A stretch of DNA of 64,000 nt from Verrucomicrobiaceae bacterium E54 (GTDB taxonomy: Bacteria; Verrucomicrobiota; Verrucomicrobiia; Verrucomicrobiales; Akkermansiaceae). The first letter of the stretch is position 1, and each line of letters begins with the position of its first letter. A model generated the notes under the pieces. The model had not been told where the DNA came from and did not search any database. It saw only the letters and a program-made list of their open reading frames with translations. Below, in pieces: positions 56,882 to 64,000 of the stretch. The translations under genes were made by a program, and so were the position numbers. The DNA lies in NCBI GenBank assembly GCA_022548915.1, contig JAKZES010000005.1:1-64000 (forward strand), given 5' to 3'.

Positions 56882-58729
56882 TTACTTCCAGAAAGTGGTG
56901 AAATAGACGACGAGGATCACTCCGAGGCCGAAGGTGAAGGCATAGCCCTGGAGGTTTCCGTTCTGAACCCGGCGGAACAACAGGCCGAAGGACACGGCGA
57001 GCCGGCTGGCGCCGCCGACAATCAGGCCGTTGATGATGAATTCATCGAAGAAGTGGACGAGGGCCGCGGCACCGTTCTGGACGCCGCGGACGATCACCCG
57101 GTCGTAGATCGCATCGATGTAGAACCGCTCGCGGAACAGCGGGATTGAAACGGGATCCTTGTCGCGGTTGCGATAGAGCAGAACGGCTGGAACCACCCCG
57201 GCGATCAGGGCGCCGAGCGAAATCCAGAAGAGGGCGTTGGGGTGGAACTCCCCGGCGTGCTCGGGGGTCGCCGGGGCGATGCTGTGGATGCCCGGATAGG
57301 CGCTCAGGATGGCCAGGACTCCCAGCACGGCCAGCGGCACCCACATGACCGGGCGCACTTCCTTGGCGTGATCCGAGTCGTCGCCGCGCGGCTTGCCGAG
57401 AAAGGCCACCATGATGACCCGCGTCATGTAGAAGGGCGTGAGCACCGCCACGACCACGGCCAGCCAGAACAGCGCCTGATTGTGCTCGGCGGCGTGAAGG
57501 ATTGCTTCCTTGGAAAAGAAGCCGGAGGTGAAGGGGACGGCGATGAGGGCAGCCGTGCCGGTGACGAAGGTGGCCCCCGTGATCGGCATCTTCTTCAGCA
57601 GGCCGCCCATCTTCCAGATGTCCTGCTCATGGTGGCAGGCGTAGATGACCGCTCCGGCAGCGAGGAAGAGAAGACCCTTGAACCAGGCGTGCGTGTAGAG
57701 GTGGAACATCCCCGCCTCGCCGCCGCCGAGCCCGGTGGCCATGACCATGTAGCCGAGCTGCGAGAGAGTGGAGTAGGCGAGCACGCGCTTGATGTCGTTC
57801 TGTTGGGTCGCCATCAGTGCGGCGAACAGCGCGGTCAGCCCGCCGACCCATGCGATGACGTCACCGGCGAAGGTGAAGGCGAAGTCCTCGCCGATGGAGA
57901 GCTGCACGCGGAAAAGCATGTAAACGCCGGCTGCCACCATGGTGGCGGCGTGGATCAGCGCCGAGACCGGCGTCGGACCCTCCATGGCATCGGGCAACCA
58001 CACGTGCAGCGGCATCTGGGCGGACTTTCCGATCGCGCCGCAGAACACGCAAAGCAGGGCCGTGCCCAGAATGATGCTGAATGCCGCCGAGTTCTCGGTG
58101 AAGAAGGCGGCGTGGTCGGCCTCGAAGCTCGCCAGGCCTTCCCTCATACCGTCGAAGACAAAGGTTCCGGTGATCCCGAAGAGCAGGAGGATGCCGATCA
58201 GAAAGCCGAAGTCGCCGATGCGGTTGACGATGAAGGCCTTCTTCGCGGCATCGGCGGCGGAGTCCTTCTGGTACCAGTGACCGATCAGCAGGTAGGAGCT
58301 GAGTCCGACCAACTCCCAGAAGATGAAGGTCATGATGAAGTTTCCGGCGAGCACGATGCCGGTCATCGAGAACATGAAGAGGGAGAGGCCGGTGAAGTAG
58401 CGGGCTTTCGCCGAATCGCCGGCCATGTAGCCGAGCGAGAAAATGTGGACCAGCATCCCGATGCCCGTGACCAGGGCCATCATCCCCGTGGCGAGTGGAT
58501 CGAGCTTCAGCGTCAGGTCGATGCCCACGCCGTCGCCGACCGCCATCCATGAGAACGAGGCCGCCGATGGTTCGTCCAGCCCCCACAGCACCAGGGCGAT
58601 CACGAAAGTGACCACCACCGATCCGGTCGACACCATCGACGCAATGAAGGCATTGCGCTTCAGATACAACTGGTTGGCCGCCGCGGCGAGCAGCGGGAGA
58701 AGGAGGAGGATCCAGGGGAAAAGCGACAT
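56882..58729 (-). CDS. nuoL: NADH-quinone oxidoreductase subunit L
   Basis: NuoL, 615 aa, is the distal antiporter-like subunit with the long lateral helix near the C-terminus. Motifs: MTFIFWELVGLSSYLLIGHW, AQMPLHVWLPDAMEGPTPVSALIHAATMV and FLFRRVQNGNLQGYAFTFGL. The GxxExxY insertion lies between it and nuoK upstream (505 nt from nuoK stop to nuoL start), which may affect its expression relative to the proximal genes. Confidence 0.97.
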   Translation of the reverse strand: MSLFPWILLLLPLLAAAANQLYLKRNAFIASMVSTGSVVVTFVIALVLWGLDEPSAASFSWMAVGDGVGIDLTLKLDPLATGMMALVTGIGMLVHIFSLGYMAGDSAKARYFTGLSLFMFSMTGIVLAGNFIMTFIFWELVGLSSYLLIGHWYQKDSAADAAKKAFIVNRIGDFGFLIGILLLFGITGTFVFDGMREGLASFEADHAAFFTENSAAFSIILGTALLCVFCGAIGKSAQMPLHVWLPDAMEGPTPVSALIHAATMVAAGVYMLFRVQLSIGEDFAFTFAGDVIAWVGGLTALFAALMATQQNDIKRVLAYSTLSQLGYMVMATGLGGGEAGMFHLYTHAWFKGLLFLAAGAVIYACHHEQDIWKMGGLLKKMPITGATFVTGTAALIAVPFTSGFFSKEAILHAAEHNQALFWLAVVVAVLTPFYMTRVIMVAFLGKPRGDDSDHAKEVRPVMWVPLAVLGVLAILSAYPGIHSIAPATPEHAGEFHPNALFWISLGALIAGVVPAVLLYRNRDKDPVSIPLFRERFYIDAIYDRVIVRGVQNGAAALVHFFDEFIINGLIVGGASRLAVSFGLLFRRVQNGNLQGYAFTFGLGVILVVYFTTFWK

Positions 58730-58750
58730 CGGTTGGTGGTCGGATTGGGG

Positions 58751-58775
58751 AACCGCAGATTACGCAGATTAATGG
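58751..58775 (-). repeat. Inverted repeat, nuoL side of the GxxExxY insert
   Basis: The 25-nt AACCGCAGATTACGCAGATTAATGG is the inverse of 59196-59220, with 23 of 25 positions matching. The stop codon of the GxxExxY ORF lies inside it. Confidence 0.85.
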
Positions 58776-59185
58776 GATTGACGGGAATCGTGACGCCGTC
58801 GCTGATTGATTACCCGACGCATCTCCAGCGAAGGCCTTCCAAAATTGAGGATCAAGCCCACTTCGAGGTTGGTCACCGCCAAATAGCTCAGAACCTGGGC
58901 GATGTGGGTTTCGTGAATAGAAGACGTGACCTTGTTTTCCAGAACCACTCTGTCATCGACGATCAAGTCCGTGATCAAGCGACTGACCACATGGCCACGG
59001 TAATGGACCGGGAAAGCCTGCTGCTGAGTGAAAGCAATCCCGTTTTCAGCCATTTCGATGCACATGGAGTTCTCGTAACTCTTTTCATCGAGTCCCGGGC
59101 CATGTTCACGATGCACACGCATCGCGAACCCGATCAATTGCTCGGTCAGGTCAACGTGAGGCGCGTTTGTCGGGTTTGGGTTCAT
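58769..59185 (-). CDS. GxxExxY-family protein inserted in the nuo operon
   Basis: The 138-aa protein (ATG 59185, MNPNPTNAPHVDLTEQLIG) has the family core GFAMRVHREHGPGLDEKSYE (G-x-x-E-x-x-Y) and a C-terminal half like a PD-(D/E)xK nuclease fold (LIVDDRVVLENKVTSSI; AQVLSYLAVTNLEVGLILNFG). A longer start at 59227 would translate the flanking repeat. Inverted repeats lie at 58751-58775 and 59196-59220. It is on the same strand as nuo, between nuoK and nuoL, so it rides on the operon. The function is unknown; a nuclease acting in its own spread is a guess. Confidence 0.85.
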   Translation of the reverse strand: MNPNPTNAPHVDLTEQLIGFAMRVHREHGPGLDEKSYENSMCIEMAENGIAFTQQQAFPVHYRGHVVSRLITDLIVDDRVVLENKVTSSIHETHIAQVLSYLAVTNLEVGLILNFGRPSLEMRRVINQRRRHDSRQSH

Positions 59186-59195
59186 GAATGGAAAT

Positions 59196-59220
59196 CCATC
59201 AATCTGTGTAATCTGCGGTT
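59196..59220 (-). repeat. Inverted repeat, nuoK side of the GxxExxY insert
   Basis: CCATCAATCTGTGTAATCTG and the following CGGTT form the inverse partner of 58751-58775. It lies 10 nt before the GxxExxY start codon and 13 nt after nuoK. Confidence 0.85.
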
Positions 59221-59233
59221 TCAGCAACTTGCC

Positions 59234-59551
59234 TCAACCCCGCATGCTGTTGAGGTCGTCGGTTTGGATCGTCTGCCGCGAGCGGTAGAGCGCGACGATG
59301 ATGGCGAGGCCCACCGCCACCTCGGCGGCGGCCACGGTGATCACGAAGAAGACGAGCATCTGGCCGTGGTAGTCGGGCAACCCATCCACCAGGTTGAAGC
59401 GGGAAAAGGCAATGAGAGTCAGGTTGGCCGCACTGAGCATCAGCTCGAGGCACATGAACATCACGATGATGTTGCGCCGGAGCACGACACCGGACAGACC
59501 GATCACAAACAGCAGACCGGAGACGAGCAGGTAGGAATGAAGGCCGGCCAT
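59234..59551 (-). CDS. nuoK: NADH-quinone oxidoreductase subunit K
   Basis: NuoK is a 105-aa three-helix membrane subunit: SYLLVSGLLFVIGLSGVVLRRN, IIVMFMCLELMLSAANLTLIAFS (with the conserved membrane Glu) and MLVFFVITVAAAEVAVGLAIIVALYR (second Glu). ATG 59551 (MAGLHSYLLV) is the family start. It follows nuoJ by 4 nt; the repeat-flanked insert follows it. Confidence 0.96.
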   Translation of the reverse strand: MAGLHSYLLVSGLLFVIGLSGVVLRRNIIVMFMCLELMLSAANLTLIAFSRFNLVDGLPDYHGQMLVFFVITVAAAEVAVGLAIIVALYRSRQTIQTDDLNSMRG

Positions 59552-59555
59552 CGGT

Positions 59556-60131
59556 TCAGGTGGGTTGACGCTTGGACAGGACCACGACCCCGACCGTGGC
59601 GACGAGGAGCAGCACGCCGATGATCTGCAGGGGGAGGTTGTACTGGGTGAACATGAGCTGGCCCACCAGGTTGACGTCCGGGATGCGCTCTTCGCCGGCC
59701 TCGTGGGCCGCCTCAAGCTTCTTGCTGATGCCCGGGCTGATCTCGGCGTAGTGGGCGGCTCCGGCCTCGAGATCGAGCGGCGGCGGTTCCGATGAGGGTG
59801 TATTGCCGAGCACGCCGATCAACTGGATGGTGAAGGCCAGCACGATGCCCAGCCCTCCCACGATCGGCACTGCCTTGGGCGCGCGCCTTTCCTCGGTCTC
59901 CAGATCGAGGAGCATGATGATGAAGATGAACAGCACCATGATGGCGCCGGCGTAAACCAGGATCTGGATGATGCCGACGAGGTAGGCATTCAATCCGATG
60001 AACAGCCCGGCGAGGCCGACAAAGGAAGTCACCATTGCGAGCGCGGCGGCCACGGGATTGCGCAGGATGACGACCGCCAGGCCGCCGGCCAGCATCAGGA
60101 CCGCGAAGAACCAGAAGAGGGGGAGGGGCAT
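59556..60131 (-). CDS. nuoJ: NADH-quinone oxidoreductase subunit J
   Basis: NuoJ, 191 aa, has five helices: PLFWFFAVLMLAGGLAVVIL, NPVAAALAMVTSFVGLAGLF, VGIIQILVYAGAIMVLFIFI (YAGAIMVLF is diagnostic), VGGLGIVLAFTIQLIGVL, and a C-terminal IIGVLLLVATVGVVVL. It lies 5 nt after nuoI. Confidence 0.96.
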   Translation of the reverse strand: MPLPLFWFFAVLMLAGGLAVVILRNPVAAALAMVTSFVGLAGLFIGLNAYLVGIIQILVYAGAIMVLFIFIIMLLDLETEERRAPKAVPIVGGLGIVLAFTIQLIGVLGNTPSSEPPPLDLEAGAAHYAEISPGISKKLEAAHEAGEERIPDVNLVGQLMFTQYNLPLQIIGVLLLVATVGVVVLSKRQPT

Positions 60132-60136
60132 GGCAG

Positions 60137-60703
60137 TTACTTCAACTCATTCCACTTGTTGACGAGGCCGACGCGCTTGCCGCCGATCTCGTAGAGCTTC
60201 TTCTTGTCGTGGACCATTTCCTCCCGGCTCGACCCGCTGATGAGGTAGTCCTTTCTCAGGTAGATGGCCTGCTCCGGGCAGACCTCCTCACACATCCCGC
60301 AGTAGATGCAGCGGATCATGTCGATCTCGAATTCCTTCGGGCGCTTCTCGACCTTCGCCCAGGGATCGTCGGAGGGAATCTCACCCGGCACGATCCTGAT
60401 GGCCTTGGGCGGGCAGATGAACTCGCAGAGCTGGCAGGAAACGCAGCGCTCGCGGTCCTGCTCGTCGGTCACCAAGGCCGGTGCCCCGCGATAGTAATCG
60501 GGCATGGAGTCATCCCAACGCTGCTCGGGAAACTGCATGGTGGCCCCGAGTCCCGATGAGCCCATGGCTTTCGCCCCGCGGGTCTTGCCCCGCAACGAGT
60601 CGATGGCGTGCTTGAGCGTCACCAGGAAGCCCTTGAAAAGGGCGCCGAGGTAGAGCTTCTCGCCGGTGCGGAGATCGGGACGTTTGATTTTGACGACTGC
60701 CAT
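60137..60703 (-). CDS. nuoI: NADH-quinone oxidoreductase subunit I
   Basis: NuoI, 188 aa, carries two [4Fe-4S] clusters that pass electrons to the quinone site. The two motifs are C-V-S-C-Q-L-C-x3-C-P (RERCVSCQLCEFICPPKAI) and C-I-Y-C-G-M-C-x3-C-P (RCIYCGMCEEVCPEQAI). It lies 10 nt after nuoH. Confidence 0.97.
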   Translation of the reverse strand: MAVVKIKRPDLRTGEKLYLGALFKGFLVTLKHAIDSLRGKTRGAKAMGSSGLGATMQFPEQRWDDSMPDYYRGAPALVTDEQDRERCVSCQLCEFICPPKAIRIVPGEIPSDDPWAKVEKRPKEFEIDMIRCIYCGMCEEVCPEQAIYLRKDYLISGSSREEMVHDKKKLYEIGGKRVGLVNKWNELK

Positions 60704-60713
60704 GGAGATTCGG

Positions 60714-61967
60714 TCAGCTTTGGCCGAGCAGGCCGCTGTTGGGTGAGGATTCGGGTTCGCTGGTCTTGAGAACCCAGATCAGCCCGCCGGTGACGATGCC
60801 GAGGAGAACCAGACCGACGATCGTGCTGATCCAGCCGAGGTCCGGCGCGGCGATGACGAAGGCGGCGAGGAACACATTGATGAGTGCCGCCTCGAAAAAG
60901 ATGACCCAGCCGAGCCGCATCAACTGGTCGTAACGGAAGCGGGGGACGGTCCAGCGGACGAGGATGAAGAACAGGATGAAGGCGATCAGTTTGGCCATGA
61001 AGACGCCCATGTGGATCAGGCCGCCGAAGGGAAGGGCGGAAATCGAGTCATCGAGCCCGAAGCCCAGCGACCAACCGCCGAGGAACAGCGTGACGACCAG
61101 CGCCGATCCGATGACCATCGCCGCATACTCGCCCATGAAGAACATCGCGAACTTCATCGAGGAATACTCGGTGTGGTAGCCGCCCACGAGCTCGGTCTCG
61201 CACTCCGGAAGGTCGAAGGGCATGCGGTTGGTCTCGGCGAAGATCGAGGTGGTGAAGATGACGAAGGCGATGAGGGCCGGAACCAGGAAAAGCAGCTTTT
61301 CAGCGAGCGGAGGTCCCTCGGCGTGCCCCCACAAGGGCAGCAGCAGCCAGCCGTGGTCGGCCTGGAACTGGACGATCTTGGAAAGGTTGAGCTCCCCATA
61401 GTAGAGGAGCAGGGGAATGATCGAGAGACCGAGCGCGATCTCGTAGGAGATCATCTGCGCGGTGGAGCGGACACCGCCGATGAAGGGGTATTTGGAATTC
61501 GACGCCCACCCGGCGAGGGTGATGCCGTAAACCGTGAGCGACGACACCGCGAAGACGAACAGCGGGCCGACGTCGAGATCGGCGATGACCAGCTTGATCT
61601 CCTCGCCATTGACCGTGATCGGAGAACCGAAGGGAACGACACAGACCGTGACGAGGGCCGGAATGACGGTCAGGGCCGGCGCCAGCCAGTAAAAGGACTT
61701 GCGGACGTAGTTCGGGGTGAAGTCCTCCTTCAGGAACAACTTGAGCCCGTCGGCCATGGGTTGAACGAGCCCGAACAGGTGGAAGTCCTTCTTGGCGCCA
61801 AACAGCGTCAGCGGAATGCCGACCCGGTTCGGTCCGACCCGGTCCTGGATGATCGCCGAAAACCGACGCTCGAAGTAAACCGACAGCGGCACGAGCGGCA
61901 GCACCACCATGAAGGTCAGACCGATGACCTTGGCGAGGATGATGGCGAGATCGATGAGGAGTTCCAT
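60714..61967 (-). CDS. nuoH: NADH-quinone oxidoreductase subunit H
   Basis: NuoH forms the quinone-binding chamber with the peripheral arm. The 417-aa membrane protein has ERRFSAIIQDRVGPNRVGI, GWASNSKYPFIGGVRSTAQMISYEI and FAETNRMPFDLPECETELVGGYHTEYSSMKFAMFF, the invariant family blocks. ATG 61967 (MELLIDLAIILAK) is preferred over 61976. The 144-nt gap to nuoG shows no gene, only a TTGCCAGTTATC stretch that may be repeat debris. Confidence 0.96.
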   Translation of the reverse strand: MELLIDLAIILAKVIGLTFMVVLPLVPLSVYFERRFSAIIQDRVGPNRVGIPLTLFGAKKDFHLFGLVQPMADGLKLFLKEDFTPNYVRKSFYWLAPALTVIPALVTVCVVPFGSPITVNGEEIKLVIADLDVGPLFVFAVSSLTVYGITLAGWASNSKYPFIGGVRSTAQMISYEIALGLSIIPLLLYYGELNLSKIVQFQADHGWLLLPLWGHAEGPPLAEKLLFLVPALIAFVIFTTSIFAETNRMPFDLPECETELVGGYHTEYSSMKFAMFFMGEYAAMVIGSALVVTLFLGGWSLGFGLDDSISALPFGGLIHMGVFMAKLIAFILFFILVRWTVPRFRYDQLMRLGWVIFFEAALINVFLAAFVIAAPDLGWISTIVGLVLLGIVTGGLIWVLKTSEPESSPNSGLLGQS

Positions 61968-62111
61968 GGATACCAAGTGAATCGTTGCCAGTTATCCGTG
62001 ATGGGGCTTCGAGGCAGCCTGACGGGACCTGAGACCCTCAAGGCGGTTGTCCTGACCGCTCGCGACTCGGGCTGTGAATTCGGTAACCATGAACAAAGTA
62101 GCAGCTAGCGA

Positions 62112-63878
62112 TTAACCAACGATCTCCCCGGCGGCCTTGCGGGCGCGTTCGTCTTCGAGGAGCGGGATGGTGACGTCGGTCTCGGTCACCGGCAGGCCGA
62201 GATCCCCGATTTTCGACAGGTTCAGGCCCTTGAATTCGGGGATGGCGGCGGCCATGTCCCGGAACACGTCCTCGATCAGGTGCGGGTAGTCGGGGCTGGT
62301 GGACGGCAGGTCGTCGACGAGGGCGATGAGGTCGCGCAGGATCTCCCAGTCGTCGCGGGCCCGGCCGTGGGGCTCGACGGCGCGATTCAGGCGTTGGAGG
62401 CGCCCGGTGACGTTGATCATCGACCCTCGCTTCTCGGCGAAGGCGGCACCGGGCAGGACCACGTCGCTGGCCTCGGCCGTGGGTCCGGCGAGAAGCAGGG
62501 AGGAGGCGAGGAAGTCGAGCTTCAAGAGGTCTTCGGCGGTGAAGCCCGCTTCGGCGGTCAGCTCCTCGCCGAGGACCAGCAGGCGCTTGATCCTGCCCTC
62601 GCGAACCATGTCGCGGATCCCGCCCAGGCGGAATCCGGGATCCTCGCGCCGCCAGACGACCTTCACGCCCTGCGTGTTGGGATTGCGGTCGGCACTGATC
62701 AGGATGCCGTCGGGCTCGCCGAGGCGCGGGACCACCGTGAGATGCTCGGTGCCGAGCGATTCAGTCAGCGCTTTGGTGAGAAACAGCTCCTCATTGGTCA
62801 TCCGGGCGGAGGCGATGATCGCGAGTTCAGAGGGGTCGCCGGTCCTCAAACCCTCGACGGTGCGCCGGATCGCGTCCGGCCAGTCCGCCTCGCGATGGCG
62901 GCCGTCCTCCTTGACCAGCGGTTCGGTGAGTCGCTCCTCGCTGTCGATGTAGTGGAAGTTCAGCCGGTGCGAATCCGGCATCCAGCAGGAGTTCACCTCG
63001 TCGTTCTGGCGCGGGGTGATCCGGTAAACCGTCTCGCCCCGGGTCCAGATGGTGATGTTGGTGCCGGTGCCGCAGTTGACATCGATGCTCGGGGTTTCCT
63101 TGAGGAACCACACCCGCATCTGGAAGCGGAAGTCGTTGCTGGTCAGGGCGCCCACCGGGCAAATGTCGACCGTGTTCAGAGAGTAGTTCGAGTCGAGCCG
63201 GCGCCCCGGATGCACGGTGAGCGTGGTGTGGGTGCCACGCTGGGTGAAGCCGAGCACCGGATCGCCGGCCACTTCATCCATGAAGCGGATGCACCGGCTG
63301 CACATGATGCAGCGCTCGTCATCGAGCCGGATGCGCGGGCCGATATCGACGTTCTTCGGCTTCTTGACCTTCATGTCGACGAAGCGCGACTCTCCGCGTC
63401 CGTAGCCGACCGAGAGTTCCTGAAGCCGGCATTCCCCGGCCTGATCGCAGATCGGGCAATCGAGCGGGTGGTTGATGAGGAGAAACTCCATCACGCCCTC
63501 GCGAACGCTCTCGACGAGCTCGCCGCCGGTCCGGATGCCCATGTTTTCGGCCACCGTGTTGGCGCAGGCGATGATCGGGCGCGGCATCCAGCCGATCGGC
63601 TGAAAACCGTCGTCGTCGTAGGTGGGATCCTGGCCCGGCGCCGGGCGGGGCGGCATGCCCATCTGGACCAGGCACATCCGGCAGTTGCCCGGCGAGGAGA
63701 GCTTCGGATGATAGCAGTAGTGGGGGACGATCGTGCCGAACATCCGGCAGGCCTCGATCATGCGGGTCCCCTTCGGGACCTGTCGCCAGACGCCGTCGAT
63801 CTGCACGTTCACAAGGCCCTTCTCGGCGGCAAGATCCTTGGGAAGCTTGGCTTCGGAGGTGGAGGCTTCAGCACTCAT
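62112..63878 (-). CDS. nuoG: NADH-quinone oxidoreductase subunit G
   Basis: NuoG is the large iron-sulfur subunit of the NADH arm. The 588-aa protein has the [2Fe-2S] site (HYCYHPKLSSPGNCRMCLV), the His-Cys3 cluster (HPLDCPICDQAGEC) and the [4Fe-4S] site (CIMCSRCIRF...CPVGAL). A further Cys pair (VNCGTGTN, EVNSCWMPDSHR) begins the molybdopterin-like region, which is shorter than in E. coli NuoG (about 900 aa). It is the first visible nuo gene; nuoE/F are not in view. A Rex operator lies upstream. Confidence 0.94.
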   Translation of the reverse strand: MSAEASTSEAKLPKDLAAEKGLVNVQIDGVWRQVPKGTRMIEACRMFGTIVPHYCYHPKLSSPGNCRMCLVQMGMPPRPAPGQDPTYDDDGFQPIGWMPRPIIACANTVAENMGIRTGGELVESVREGVMEFLLINHPLDCPICDQAGECRLQELSVGYGRGESRFVDMKVKKPKNVDIGPRIRLDDERCIMCSRCIRFMDEVAGDPVLGFTQRGTHTTLTVHPGRRLDSNYSLNTVDICPVGALTSNDFRFQMRVWFLKETPSIDVNCGTGTNITIWTRGETVYRITPRQNDEVNSCWMPDSHRLNFHYIDSEERLTEPLVKEDGRHREADWPDAIRRTVEGLRTGDPSELAIIASARMTNEELFLTKALTESLGTEHLTVVPRLGEPDGILISADRNPNTQGVKVVWRREDPGFRLGGIRDMVREGRIKRLLVLGEELTAEAGFTAEDLLKLDFLASSLLLAGPTAEASDVVLPGAAFAEKRGSMINVTGRLQRLNRAVEPHGRARDDWEILRDLIALVDDLPSTSPDYPHLIEDVFRDMAAAIPEFKGLNLSKIGDLGLPVTETDVTIPLLEDERARKAAGEIVG

Positions 63879-63951
63879 GAGGCGGAAATTCGGCGGGAAA
63901 AGTCCAACGCGCGCGAGAATATGAAAACCGCTCCGACCAGCGGCAAGCGCC

Positions 63952-63973
63952 CTTTGTGAAAAATTTCACAAAG
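63952..63973. promoter_or_regulatory. Rex operator upstream of nuoG
   Basis: A perfect 22-bp palindrome contains TTGTGAA-N4-TTCACAA (63954-63971), the consensus Rex-binding site. It lies 74 nt before the nuoG start, upstream of a possible promoter on the minus strand (TTGCCG, 17 nt, CATATT). rex is encoded at 34623-35249. Confidence 0.85.
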
Positions 63974-64000
63974 TCGGAGAATCGCCCGCGGATCGGCCGG

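Noticed and set aside
55571-58552. Two long plus-strand frames opposite nuoM and nuoL
   Set aside because: They are rich in Gly, Glu, His and Asp without motifs, and the nuo genes on the other strand are certain.
62280-63959. Long plus-strand frame opposite nuoG that also covers the Rex operator
   Set aside because: It would be antisense to iron-sulfur motifs of nuoG and has no recognisable domain.

Overview
The window looks like a chromosomal segment of a free-living member of the Verrucomicrobiota, probably Verrucomicrobiales. This is an inference from: high GC with dense short-overlap operons; a 14-bp palindrome identical to the LexA operator known from Verrucomicrobium spinosum; a chlamydia-like ytgABCD-type metal operon with a permease fused to a DtxR-like domain (Chlamydiae belong to the same PVC superphylum); and lineage-type genes such as DUF3450-ExbB-ExbD-TonB, HtrA-like pairs and a kinase-like TPR protein. 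No rRNA, CRISPR array, prophage or intact insertion sequence was seen.

Left edge (1-2280): an integron-like locus. A 418-aa IntI-type integrase runs rightward behind a perfect LexA box; leftward lie a low-GC membrane ORF and an attC-like imperfect palindrome, the geometry of integrase plus cassettes. 2457-6582: two tandem class A penicillin-binding proteins, one with a degenerate transpeptidase domain. 6684-8863: an HtrA-like protease followed by an overlapping, catalytically degenerate paralog; the same arrangement recurs at 48999-50979. 8866-12757: coproheme decarboxylase (hemQ), a membrane protein, and a ferredoxin - DUF721/DciA - HAD/NUDIX fusion - folB cluster. 12856-17891: GH3-like protein, KhpA, two Hsp20 chaperones, an MFS transporter and a secreted helical-repeat protein. 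17904-24029: type II NADH dehydrogenase, MntR and a four-gene metal ABC importer.

24193-29652: a tightly coupled TonB-system operon interrupted by an inverted-repeat-flanked four-helix-bundle ORF; the right repeat now encodes the signal peptide of the downstream TPR protein. 29726-37496: an M28-like protein without its metal ligands, tRNA-Ala(GGC) with large inverted repeats, a pseudokinase with a long C-terminal region, a squalene/phytoene synthase family protein, Rex, an ECF sigma/anti-sigma pair and a MazG-like pyrophosphohydrolase. 37780-45184: HExxH protein, PilB/PilC-type proteins, an Aas-like acyl-activating enzyme and a VapBC-type toxin-antitoxin pair. 45279-53891: prfA, rpsP, TPM-like proteins, a methyltransferase, the second HtrA pair, MoeB-rhodanese, a redoxin and trpD.

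Right edge (53914-64000, minus strand): respiratory complex I genes nuoG-H-I-J-K-L-M-N. A perfect Rex operator lies upstream of nuoG, and rex itself is in the window, so NADH/NAD balance probably controls this operon. A GxxExxY-family ORF with its own flanking inverted repeats sits between nuoK and nuoL, the second case here of a small repeat-flanked ORF inside a core operon.
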